Below, one piece after another: positions 8,799 to 15,865 of a DNA stretch of 64,000 nt (its first letter is position 1; the number at the start of each line of letters is the position of its first letter). The translations under genes and the position numbers were made by a program. The notes under the pieces were generated by a model that made no database searches, was not told the DNA's origin, and worked only from the letters and a program-made list of their open reading frames with translations. The stretch is from UBA7803 sp036381275 (GTDB taxonomy: Bacteria > Pseudomonadota > Gammaproteobacteria > Pseudomonadales > Azotimanducaceae), in the NCBI GenBank assembly GCA_036381275.1, contig DASVDC010000128.1:35264-99263 (forward strand), read 5' to 3'.

Positions 8799-9662
8799 GT
8801 GCGACTGACGGGGAAGGTTGCCGTGATCACGGGCGGCGCGAGTGGCATGGGTAAGGCCAGCGTACTCAGGTTTCTCGCGGAAGGTGCCCGCGTCTTGGTG
8901 GCGGATTATAACGCGGCCACCGGCGCGGCCACGATCGAGGAGGCGGCCGCGGCCGGCTACCGCGACGCGGTCGACTTCATCCGCACCGACGTCGCCCGCG
9001 AAGCCGACGTGGAAGCGATGATGCAACGCGCGCTGAAGCGTTTCGGCCGGCTCGACGTGGTGTTCAACAACGCGGGCGTGGGCGGCGCGATCGGACCGCT
9101 GACGGAGACCACGGTGGCGGATTGGGACTACACGATGGACGTGCTCGCGAAGGGCGTGTTCCTCGGCATCAAACACGCGGCGCGCGTGCTGCGCGCGCAG
9201 GGCCAGGGCGGCTCGATCATCAACACCTCTTCGGTCGCCGCGCTGTCGGGCGACGGCGGGCCGCTGGTCTACTCCGCCGCCAAGGCCGCGGTGCTGAGCC
9301 TCACCCGCTCCGCGGCCGTGGAGCTCGCCCGCGACCGGATCCGGGTCAATGCGATCTGTCCCGGCTTCATCGCGACACCGCTCGCCGAGCTCGGCCGGCC
9401 CGACGAGACCCGCGCCCGATTCGCCGACGCGCAGCCGTGGCCGGATTTCGGCCGCGGCGAGCACATCGCCGGCGCGGCGTTGTTCCTGGCGAGCGACGAC
9501 GCCGAATTCGTCACCGGCGAGGCGTTGGTGGTGGATGGTGGACTGACCGCCGCGGGGCCCGAGCTGTCGAAGAAGTTTCCGCGCAGCTCCGCCCGGGATG
9601 CCCGGGTCAGCGGCGTCACGAAGGGCAGCACCGGCGAGCCGCCGGAACTGCGGAAGCTCTGA
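8799..9662 (+). CDS. Short-chain dehydrogenase/reductase (SDR) family oxidoreductase
   Basis: A 287-residue NAD(P)-dependent classical SDR. The cofactor motif GGASGMG lies at residues 12-18, the structural NNAG near residue 89, the catalytic serine in NTSSVAAL and YxxxK in YSAAKAA. VADYN after beta-2 (acidic D) suggests NAD(H) preference. The start is GTG at 8799, supported by GGAGG 8 bases upstream. The C-terminal 35 residues extend beyond the usual 250-residue family length and are Arg/Ser-rich with no recognised fold. It is divergent from the FAD oxidoreductase, with which it may share regulation. Confidence 0.92.
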   Translation: MRLTGKVAVITGGASGMGKASVLRFLAEGARVLVADYNAATGAATIEEAAAAGYRDAVDFIRTDVAREADVEAMMQRALKRFGRLDVVFNNAGVGGAIGPLTETTVADWDYTMDVLAKGVFLGIKHAARVLRAQGQGGSIINTSSVAALSGDGGPLVYSAAKAAVLSLTRSAAVELARDRIRVNAICPGFIATPLAELGRPDETRARFADAQPWPDFGRGEHIAGAALFLASDDAEFVTGEALVVDGGLTAAGPELSKKFPRSSARDARVSGVTKGSTGEPPELRKL

Positions 9663-9671
9663 CGTCGGCGC

Positions 9672-9884
9672 TCAGGCGCCCGGCCGCTGCTCGCCGGAGT
9701 CCGGGAGCTCCGTCATGGTGATCTCCGGCACCTCGAGCGTCTCCAGCACCTCGGCCAGCGGCAGTACCTGCGGCGCCGCCCCATCGGCGGTGGCCAGCAC
9801 GCGGGTACCCTCGCAGCGCACGATGGTCCAGCGCACGCCGCGGCGCCGGAATGCCTGCCCGACCAGTGAGTCGTATCCGCTCAT
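9672..9884 (-). CDS. Small hypothetical protein
   Basis: A 70-residue protein (MSGYDSLVGQAFRRRGVRWT) I do not recognise. It reads as a compact beta-rich domain with a short acidic C-terminus, and has neither cysteines in pairs nor a membrane segment. The start is well supported by GAGGAGG 8 bases upstream. It is convergent with the SDR gene, with only 9 bases between the stop codons. No function assigned. Confidence 0.65.
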   Translation of the reverse strand: MSGYDSLVGQAFRRRGVRWTIVRCEGTRVLATADGAAPQVLPLAEVLETLEVPEITMTELPDSGEQRPGA

Positions 9885-9956
9885 CGCTGATACCTCCTCG
9901 TCCGGACCACTGTAGCGCGCGGACGAACCCCCGGCTGACCGGCCGTCGGCATTCTG

Positions 9957-10598
9957 CTACCGCTCGGCAGGTGGAGGCGCGGCTTCCGGGTCGACCCCCG
10001 CACCGAGGGCCGTCAACGCCGCGTGGTGTGCCTGGATCAGCTCCGCCTCGATCTCCGTCAACAGGCGGAACTGACCGAGGAAGTTGGTCGCGAAGGTACG
10101 CTGCACGTCGGGATCGTCCGCCCGCTGGCGCTGCGCCGACGCGGTGGCGAGCATCGTCAGATTCGCGTCCATCAGCGCGTAGCCGGCCCGCCGATAGACG
10201 TCGATGGTGGCATACGTGCGCGACAGCTCGAGCAGCATCGGGTATTCGATCAGATTGGTGAGGCCCGTGCTGCCGAGCGCCCGCCAGGCGGCCTCCGACA
10301 CCTGCACACCCGGTACGTATTGCACGTCGCCGTCCGCCGGCTCGTAATCCTGCTCGAGCCGCTGAACCATCGCGGAATTCGCGGCGTGCAGCCGCTGCAG
10401 CAGCGCCAGATTCTCCGTCAGCTCGTGACGTACGTTGCCGAGGGCGGCGGACAGACGCTCCCGGTCGTCCGCCGCCTGCTGCCACTCGGATACCGCGAGC
10501 GCCAGCAGCACGCCGAGCACGATGGCACCGATCTCCAGCGCGACGCGGGCGAGCGCGCGGGCGATCCAGCTCGGTCGTCGGGGGATCGAATCATTCAT
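9957..10598 (-). CDS. Membrane-anchored hypothetical protein
   Basis: A 213-residue protein beginning MNDSIPRRPSWIARAL, with one N-terminal transmembrane helix (about residues 14-36, VALEIGAIVLGVLLALAVSEW) followed by a helical domain likely in the periplasm. This layout (short basic N-terminus, single helix ending in SEWQQ, helical bundle) is common in DUF6090-like proteins, but I make no firm claim. An ATG at 10616 in frame is an alternative start; the frame open further upstream is not convincing. It is divergent from the MmcQ/YjbR-like gene at 10640. Confidence 0.7.
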   Translation of the reverse strand: MNDSIPRRPSWIARALARVALEIGAIVLGVLLALAVSEWQQAADDRERLSAALGNVRHELTENLALLQRLHAANSAMVQRLEQDYEPADGDVQYVPGVQVSEAAWRALGSTGLTNLIEYPMLLELSRTYATIDVYRRAGYALMDANLTMLATASAQRQRADDPDVQRTFATNFLGQFRLLTEIEAELIQAHHAALTALGAGVDPEAAPPPAER

Positions 10599-10639
10599 CG
10601 CGGCGGAGTGTACCATTCGCCCAAACGGAATCGACGCCG

Positions 10640-11020
10640 ATGAACTACGACGACGCCCGCGCCTACCTCGCCGGCAAGCCCGAAGCGGTGGAAGACTTTC
10701 CGTTCGGGCCCGACGTGCGCGTGTTCCGCATCCGCGGGCGCCTCTTTGCACTGCTGATGACGCGGCACGGCCAGGATCAGGTGAACCTCAAGTGCGATCC
10801 GGAAGAGGCCCTCGCGCTGCGCGACATCTTCGACGCGGTGCGGCCCGGTTACCACATGAACAAGGCGCACTGGAACACGGTGCTGCTCGACGGCTCGATT
10901 CCGCGCGGCGAAATCGAGCGGATGATGGATCGCTCGTACGCGCTGGTGGTGCGCTCGCTGCGCAAGGCGGATCGGATCGCGCTCGAGGTGCGGCACGGGC
11001 GGGACGCCCTCTACCGTTGA
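10640..11020 (+). CDS. MmcQ/YjbR family DNA-binding protein
   Basis: A 126-residue protein of the MmcQ/YjbR (CyaY-like fold) family. Diagnostic blocks are AYLAGKPEAVEDFPFGPDV at the N-terminus, VNLKCDPEEALALRD in the middle and PGYHMNKAHWNTVLLDGSIP, with the final helix carrying DRSYALVVRSL. Family members bind DNA in vitro but their cellular role is unclear. It is monocistronic, between a divergent membrane protein and convergent dinB. Confidence 0.9.
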   Translation: MNYDDARAYLAGKPEAVEDFPFGPDVRVFRIRGRLFALLMTRHGQDQVNLKCDPEEALALRDIFDAVRPGYHMNKAHWNTVLLDGSIPRGEIERMMDRSYALVVRSLRKADRIALEVRHGRDALYR

Positions 11021-11060
11021 CGAGCCGCTCCACGCACGGCGTGAGCGCCCGCCGGGGACG

Positions 11061-12314
11061 TCAGGCTTGCGCCTCCACCTCGTCCTCGTCGACGAAATCG
11101 AGGTTCACGGTCGCCGGGCTGAGCAGCGTCCCGGTCACGTCCCGCGCGCGGCGCATCGCTCCTTCGCCGAAGCGCTCCGCGACGGCATCGAGCACGGCTT
11201 CGAGACGCCGCTGCCGGGCGCCGTCGTCGAACAGGCCGAGCTGCAGCGGCCGGCCGACGTGCTCGAGATCGAACGCCGCGAGCCCCACCAGCCGGAACGG
11301 ACCCGGGTGCGGAAACTTGTCGAGCAGCTCGAGGGCGGCGGCGTACAGGTCACCGCCGGCATCCGTCGGCAGCACGTGCCGCTGCCGCGACAGCAGCTTG
11401 AAGTCGGTGGTCTTCAGCCGGATCCGCACGCCGTGCGCGAGGTATTGCTTGCGCCGCAGGCGCCGGCCGAGCCGATCGGCCGCGCGCGCGAGATGCCGGG
11501 CGATCTCGCGGCGGTCGGCGATGTCGCGGGTCAGTGTGCGGTCGGAGCCCATGCTGCGCGCCACCCGGCGCCGCGCGACCGGCCGCGGATCCTCGCCGCG
11601 GGCCAGCGCGAGGAAATGAGCGCCGAGATTGCCGAGCGCGTCGAGCTGCTCCGGCGACGCGCGTGTGAGGTCACCGATGCGGTGGAAACCGGCGTCCTGC
11701 AGGCGCTTCTGCGTGACCGGTCCGGCGCCCCAGAGCCGCTCCACCGGCAGCGGGGCGAGCCACTCCGCGGCCCGACCCGGCGGCACGACCTGGATGCCGT
11801 TGGGCTTCGCGAGGCCGCTCGCCACCTTGGCGACGTACTTGGTGCCGGAGATGCCCACCGAGGCCGGAAGCCCCGTGGCGTCGCGAATCGCTTCCCGGAG
11901 CCGAACCGCCATCTTCTCCGGCGGCCCGAACAGGTGCTCGGCGCCGCTCATGTCGACGAACGCCTCGTCCAGGCTGATCGCTTCCACCTTCGGCGAGAAG
12001 TCCGCCAGCACCTGCATCAGCCGCCGGGAGACCGCTTCGTAGCGGTCGAAACGCGGCGGCACCACCACCGCGTGCGGGCAGCGTTCGAGCGCCCACGCCA
12101 TCGGCATCGCGCTGCCGACCCCGAACGGGCGGGCTTCGTAGCTGGCGGTCAGCACCACGCCGCGGCCGCTGCGCGGGCCGACCAGCACGGGACGGCCGCG
12201 CAGCGCAGGGTCGTCGAGCTGCTCCACGGCGGCGTAGAACGCATCCATGTCGGCGTGGGCAATGATGGCGGGCCAGGTGCGCGGCAGCATGGCAGGGTCG
12301 GCCTGGACGGACAT
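11061..12314 (-). CDS. dinB: DNA polymerase IV (Y-family translesion polymerase)
   Basis: Error-prone translesion DNA polymerase. The 417-residue protein has the palm metal ligands D22 (AHADMDAFYAAVEQ) and D116-E117 (SLDEAFVD), the finger region VVLTASYEARPFGVGSAMP, the helix-hairpin-helix near residue 200 (LWGAGPVTQKRLQDAG) and a little-finger domain. It exceeds E. coli DinB (351) by a C-terminal extension of about 60 residues, without a clear clamp-binding motif that I can read. A LexA-like site overlaps its start codon, fitting SOS control. Confidence 0.95.
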   Translation of the reverse strand: MSVQADPAMLPRTWPAIIAHADMDAFYAAVEQLDDPALRGRPVLVGPRSGRGVVLTASYEARPFGVGSAMPMAWALERCPHAVVVPPRFDRYEAVSRRLMQVLADFSPKVEAISLDEAFVDMSGAEHLFGPPEKMAVRLREAIRDATGLPASVGISGTKYVAKVASGLAKPNGIQVVPPGRAAEWLAPLPVERLWGAGPVTQKRLQDAGFHRIGDLTRASPEQLDALGNLGAHFLALARGEDPRPVARRRVARSMGSDRTLTRDIADRREIARHLARAADRLGRRLRRKQYLAHGVRIRLKTTDFKLLSRQRHVLPTDAGGDLYAAALELLDKFPHPGPFRLVGLAAFDLEHVGRPLQLGLFDDGARQRRLEAVLDAVAERFGEGAMRRARDVTGTLLSPATVNLDFVDEDEVEAQA

Positions 12315-12318
12315 ACAG
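12303..12318 (-). promoter_or_regulatory. Candidate LexA box at dinB start
   Basis: Read on the minus strand this is CTGTATGTCCGTCCAG, a CTG-N10-CAG arrangement with an intact left half (TACTGTAT with flanks) and a degenerate right half. It overlaps the dinB ATG, where bound LexA would block expression. Only about 13 of 20 positions fit the E. coli consensus, so chance cannot be excluded; the known SOS control of dinB in enterobacteria raises its plausibility. Confidence 0.4.
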
Positions 12319-12348
12319 TAGACCGTCCGGCCGACCGCTGCAATGGCG

Positions 12349-13047
12349 TCAGGCGGCTTCGCCCGGGCCTCCGGTGATGCGGCGCATCACCCGGGCGGTG
12401 AGCGCATCGCAACGCGCGCCGGCGAACTCGTAGACGTGCGCGCCGGCGGCCTGGAGGTCGCGGCGACAACGCTCGCGCAGCAGGCGCTTCGCGCGGAAGT
12501 AGCGGGTCTTCACGGTCTTTTCGTTGAGGGCCAGCACCTCGGCGGTCTCGCGCACGCTCAGTCCCTCCACCGCGCGCAGCACGAAGACCACGCGAAAAGC
12601 CGGCGGCAGGCGGTCGATGGCGGCCTCGAGCATCGCGCCGAGGCGCGCGCTCGACAGTGCCTGCTCCGGACCTGGCGCCAGATCGCCATCCTCGTGTTGC
12701 ATGCCTTCCATCACGGCTGTCTCGTAGGCTGCCTCGCGCCGCTGCTCGCGCAGCATCGCGTAAGCCTGATTGCGGACGATCACGTGCAGCCACGTGGCGA
12801 AGCCCTGGGGGCCGCGGAACGCCGCAAGATGAGTGAACGCGCTGACGTAGGCCTCCTGCACCACGTCGAGCGCCCGCTGATCGTCACCGACGATGCTGCG
12901 TGCGAGCCGGTACAGGCGCTGGTTGTAGCGCCGGATCAGCACCTCGAACGCCTGCACCTCGCCGGCCAGCACCCGCGCGACGACGCTGCCGTCGTCCCGC
13001 GGCTCGGGCACCGCCGGCGCCACGCGCTTCTCAGCCACCGATGCCAT
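12349..13047 (-). CDS. ECF-type RNA polymerase sigma factor
   Basis: A 232-residue sigma-70 family protein of extracytoplasmic-function type: region 2 (IRRYNQRLYRLARSIVGDD, ALDVVQEAYVSAF, FATWLHVIVRNQAYAMLR) and region 4 (LPPAFRVVFVLRAVEGLSVRETAEVL, then KTVKTRYFRAKRLL). The Cys-containing C-terminal tail of about 45 residues (CRRDLQAAGAHVYEFAGARC) is longer than in the RpoE core. It overlaps the cytochrome c gene by 17 bases with GGGAG upstream, so it is the last gene of a three-gene operon. No anti-sigma factor is adjacent, so control may be redox-related through its operon partners or the tail; this is inference. Confidence 0.92.
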   Translation of the reverse strand: MASVAEKRVAPAVPEPRDDGSVVARVLAGEVQAFEVLIRRYNQRLYRLARSIVGDDQRALDVVQEAYVSAFTHLAAFRGPQGFATWLHVIVRNQAYAMLREQRREAAYETAVMEGMQHEDGDLAPGPEQALSSARLGAMLEAAIDRLPPAFRVVFVLRAVEGLSVRETAEVLALNEKTVKTRYFRAKRLLRERCRRDLQAAGAHVYEFAGARCDALTARVMRRITGGPGEAA

Positions 13048-13438
13048 TGCAATACTCCCTGTTCGCGTGTTGCAGATACTCGATCACTGCGCGCCGATCC
13101 TCCGGATCGGCGATGCCGGCGAAGCCCATGGTGGTGCCCGGTACCCGATCGAGCGGCGCCGCGAGAAACCGGTCCAGGCTCTCCGCGTTCCAGACAATGC
13201 CCGAATCCGCCAGCGCCGGCGAGTACTGGTAGCCGGGGTCGGTGCCGGCGCGGCGGCCGATCAGCCCGCAATGCCGCGGGCCGGTGCGGTGCACGGTGAG
13301 CGAATGACAACCGATGCAGCGCTGGTACACGTTCTCGCCGCGTACCAGCAGCTCATCGGCCGCATCCGCCGCCAAGGCACCGCCCGCGGCGCCGGCGAGC
13401 AGCCAGAGCAGCAGGCGGCCGATGCGGGCACCCTTCAT
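13031..13438 (-). CDS. Class I cytochrome c, periplasmic
   Basis: A 135-residue exported monohaem cytochrome c resembling mitochondrial-type/c2-like proteins. A signal peptide spans about residues 1-23 (LLLWLLAGAAGGALA), CIGCH at residues 41-45 is the haem site, and M104 in TTMGFAG is the likely axial ligand. PLDRVPGTTMGFAGI is the classical c-type C-terminal block. It lies 2 bases downstream of the ferritin-like gene and overlaps the sigma-factor gene, so all three are one operon. An electron-transfer role in the periplasm is likely; the partner is unknown. Confidence 0.92.
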   Translation of the reverse strand: MKGARIGRLLLWLLAGAAGGALAADAADELLVRGENVYQRCIGCHSLTVHRTGPRHCGLIGRRAGTDPGYQYSPALADSGIVWNAESLDRFLAAPLDRVPGTTMGFAGIADPEDRRAVIEYLQHANREYCNGIGG

Positions 13439-13440
13439 CG

Positions 13441-14025
13441 CTACGAGAAGAACGCGCCGGGTACCGGATCGAGCCCGAGCACCTGGCGCAGCACCGCCCA
13501 GTGCATGGCCTCGTCGGCCAGGATGCTGGCGGCCGCGCCGGACAGCGTGCGGTCGGCGAAGAGCGGAATGGCACCCGCATAGGCGCTCACCGCGCCGCGC
13601 TCCAACCCCGCGGCGAACTCGAGCACGTCACGCTCGCTCTCGAGCTTGTCTACCGGAAACGCGTACTCGGCCTTCGGTTCGGCCGGCTGTCCGCCGAGCT
13701 TGCGCACGGCGCCCGCGAGCGCGTCGACGTGCTGCTTGTGATGCGACTGGAACGCGATCGCAGTGGGCGCCACCGCCTTCGTGAGCAGTCCGCTGTCGGC
13801 GCCGAGCTGATACGCCGCAACCGCCTCGTGCTCCGCGGCCACGGCGGTGTTCAGGATGCGGATGTCCTTCTGCACGTCCGCGTCGCCCACGTCCGCCAGC
13901 GCAGACGACAGGCCCAGACCCGAGACCACCGCGACCCCGGCGGCCGAGAGCGTCGTTCCGGCCGTGGTCTGCAGGAAGCGCCTCCGTGAATTCTGGAAGG
14001 CGGAATGAAACTGCTTGTGCCGCAT
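13441..14025 (-). CDS. Tat-exported ferritin-like domain protein
   Basis: A 194-residue protein with a twin-arginine signal (SRRRFLQTTAG, residues 13-23) followed by a ferritin-like four-helix domain. EHEAVAAYQLGADSG, SHHKQHVDAL and the late DEAMHWAVLRQVLG supply the Glu and His residues expected of a di-iron bundle. The start at 14025 is chosen for its GGAG site 8 bases upstream. Folded export via Tat suggests metal loading in the cytoplasm. First gene of the operon with cytochrome c and an ECF sigma factor; possible peroxide or iron chemistry is inference. Confidence 0.88.
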   Translation of the reverse strand: MRHKQFHSAFQNSRRRFLQTTAGTTLSAAGVAVVSGLGLSSALADVGDADVQKDIRILNTAVAAEHEAVAAYQLGADSGLLTKAVAPTAIAFQSHHKQHVDALAGAVRKLGGQPAEPKAEYAFPVDKLESERDVLEFAAGLERGAVSAYAGAIPLFADRTLSGAAASILADEAMHWAVLRQVLGLDPVPGAFFS

Positions 14026-14086
14026 CGCATCGTCTCCTGTGGCGAAAGTTGCCCGAGAGATGGACGAGGCGGAGAAAAGGTTCCCG

Positions 14087-14956
14087 CTATCGCTCAACGC
14101 CTCTTCCGCCGAGCTGCTGCGCGGTGCTGCGGACCAGGTCGACGAGCTTCGCGGTCGGATCGTCCGGCTCGGTCGGATGGACGACGTAGGCCGGCAGCGT
14201 GAAGCCCGGCACGTCGCGGCGCCGGTGCAGCGCGCTGCGCGCGAGCGCGTCGCCGACCAGGCGCAACGGGAAATAGCCGGCGCCGCCGTGCGCCAATATG
14301 TGCTGCAGCCCGAGCCAGCCGACGTTCACGCTGAGCGCGGCGCCGGGGTAGTCCGGAAACGTGGCGCTGTGCCGAGCGGCGAACTCCGGCCCCCAGTCGA
14401 CGTAGACGTAACCCTCCTCCGGCACCGTGGCCGCGTCCGGCACGGTAGATACGTACACGAGCGTTTCCTCGAACAGCGGCTCGACCACCAGGCCCGGGCG
14501 TTGATGCGGCGCGTACATCACGCCGATGTCGAGGCGCCCCTCGAGCAGCCCCTGCATCAGCTCGTCTTCGAAGCCGATCTCACTGCGCAGCGCGACGTCC
14601 GGCGCTTCCTGCCGCACCCGCGGCAGCAGCGCGAGCAACAGGCTTTCCCACAGCCCGAGCCGGCCGCCGATGGTCACGCTGGCGGCAAAGCCCCGCGGCA
14701 CCCCGATTTCCTGCCGGACCCGTTCCACCGTCCGCACCAGCGTGGTGGCGTGGGCCTGGAACCAGCGCCCCTGCGGCGTCAGCACCGCACCGCCCTTGTT
14801 GCGGACGAACAGCCGGCAGCCGAGCTGATCCTCCAGCGCGGCGATGCGCGTGCTGACGGTGGACTGGGTCACGAACAGCCGGGCCGCGGCGGCGCTGAAG
14901 TTTCCCGAGGCGACCACCGTGAGGAAGGTGCGGGCGAGCTCTGTGTCCATTTTCAT
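14087..14956 (-). CDS. LysR-family transcriptional regulator
   Basis: A 289-residue LysR-type regulator: an N-terminal winged helix-turn-helix (ARTFLTVVASGNFSAAAARLFVTQSTVSTRIAALEDQLG, residues about 8-47) and a periplasmic-binding-like effector domain. It is transcribed away from the small membrane protein and haem protein genes at 15057-15747, with the shared region 14957-15056 holding an imperfect inverted repeat. LysR proteins usually control their divergent neighbour, so that pair is the likely target; the effector is unknown. Confidence 0.93.
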   Translation of the reverse strand: MKMDTELARTFLTVVASGNFSAAAARLFVTQSTVSTRIAALEDQLGCRLFVRNKGGAVLTPQGRWFQAHATTLVRTVERVRQEIGVPRGFAASVTIGGRLGLWESLLLALLPRVRQEAPDVALRSEIGFEDELMQGLLEGRLDIGVMYAPHQRPGLVVEPLFEETLVYVSTVPDAATVPEEGYVYVDWGPEFAARHSATFPDYPGAALSVNVGWLGLQHILAHGGAGYFPLRLVGDALARSALHRRRDVPGFTLPAYVVHPTEPDDPTAKLVDLVRSTAQQLGGRGVER

Positions 14957-15056
14957 CGACCATGTCGATATAAACGGCCGAAATTTATCGCTATCTAAAT
15001 GGAAAAGCCAGGTTTAGCTTGAGAGTTGTCTGGACGACGCCCTCAGGAGGCTCGAA
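14957..15056. promoter_or_regulatory. Divergent LysR-type promoter/operator region
   Basis: This 100-base AT-rich gap lies between the LysR gene and the forward small ORF. CGATATAAA at 14966-14974 is mirrored by TTTATCG at 14984-14990, an imperfect dyad with the spacing of a LysR-type site. An AGGAGG ribosome site at 15045-15050 serves the small ORF. Promoter elements themselves are not certain. Confidence 0.45.
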
Positions 15057-15173
15057 ATGTCCTTGCTGACCAACGACGAAGACCGTCACACCGTACACAA
15101 CATGGGAGTCCTGTTGCTCGTCCTCACGGGGATGGTGGGGCTCCTGACCCTGGCCGCCGCGGTACTCAGCTGA
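15057..15173 (+). CDS. 38-residue single-span membrane microprotein
   Basis: A very short gene (MSLLTNDEDRHTVHNMGVLL..) with a charged N-terminus of about 14 residues and one transmembrane helix (residues 17-37, rich in Leu, Val, Ala, Gly). The ATG is preceded by a perfect AGGAGG at 7-base spacing, and it is immediately followed, in the same direction, by an exported haem protein gene. It lies divergent to the LysR regulator. Size and topology recall small subunits of respiratory enzymes, but there is no sequence match I can name. Confidence 0.6.
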   Translation: MSLLTNDEDRHTVHNMGVLLLVLTGMVGLLTLAAAVLS

Positions 15174-15249
15174 TCCCGTTGCGGCGCCGCATGACGCGGC
15201 GCTGTCGCGCCCTGTTATGCTCGGCCGGTACCCGCCGTGGAGCCGGACG

Positions 15250-15747
15250 ATGCGGTGGACCCGCAACCTTCTGCTGGTCGGATCGATGCTGCTGCCTTGC
15301 GGCCCGCTGCTCGACGCGGCGGAACCGGAGACCTCCTCTTCCGCTGAGCCGAACCTGAGCCCGGATGTGCGGGAGCTGCTTCGATCGGAGATGCGGGAGG
15401 TCGCGGCCGGGGTGCAGACCATCGCCGCGGCCCTGCCGATCGGCGGCTGGGAAAGCGTCCACGACACCGCCCGGCGGATCCACGACAGCTACATCATGAA
15501 TCGGGCCCTCACCGATGCGCAGGCGCGGGAGCTCGAGCAGGCGTTGCCGGCGCAATTCGTGGCGCTCGATCAGGCACTGCATGCGCGTGCGCTGAAGCTT
15601 GCGGAAGCCGCGCACCAGCACGACGCCGAGCAGGCGGCGTTCCACTTCTCGCGAATGCTGGAGACGTGCGTCGCGTGTCACGCGCAGTTCGCGCACGGCC
15701 GGTTTCCGGGGCTCGAGGCGGTGGAGGCGGTGGAGCATCGTCACTGA
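15250..15747 (+). CDS. Exported haem protein with C-terminal CxxCH (cytochrome c'-like)
   Basis: A 165-residue periplasmic protein: signal peptide at about residues 1-24 and a single haem-binding motif CVACH at 140-144, near the C-terminus of a helical domain. A C-terminal CxxCH in a four-helix bundle is the arrangement of cytochrome c' / c-556-like proteins, which bind NO or act in electron transfer. The start at 15250 is favoured because GGAG lies upstream and the residues that follow form the signal peptide. It follows the small membrane protein by 76 bases. Confidence 0.82.
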   Translation: MRWTRNLLLVGSMLLPCGPLLDAAEPETSSSAEPNLSPDVRELLRSEMREVAAGVQTIAAALPIGGWESVHDTARRIHDSYIMNRALTDAQARELEQALPAQFVALDQALHARALKLAEAAHQHDAEQAAFHFSRMLETCVACHAQFAHGRFPGLEAVEAVEHRH

Positions 15748-15772
15748 AGGAGCGCTCGCACAACCGCTTCAC

Positions 15773-15827
15773 TAACAAGATTACAAACGAATAGTCACAT
15801 CCCAAGCTTGTTTCCGACGTCTTGTTA
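15773..15827. repeat. Inverted repeat upstream of integrase
   Basis: TAACAAGA at 15773-15780 is matched by its reverse complement TCTTGTTA at 15820-15827 across 39 AT-rich bases, the right arm overlapping the SOS box by two bases. It could be a recombinase or excisionase arm site, or part of the integrase promoter; this cannot be decided from sequence alone. Confidence 0.4.
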
Positions 15828-15845
15828 CTGTATATTAATACAGTA
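15826..15845. promoter_or_regulatory. LexA (SOS) box for the integrase
   Basis: The sequence TACTGTATATTAATACAGTA matches the E. coli SOS consensus TACTGTATATATATACAGTA at 18 of 20 positions and keeps both CTGT and ACAG halves. It ends 20 bases before the integrase ATG, in an otherwise high-GC window, and would block transcription when LexA is bound. This predicts induction of integrase by DNA damage. Confidence 0.82.
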
Positions 15846-15865
15846 TCCAAGCGGAGGATCGAAAG

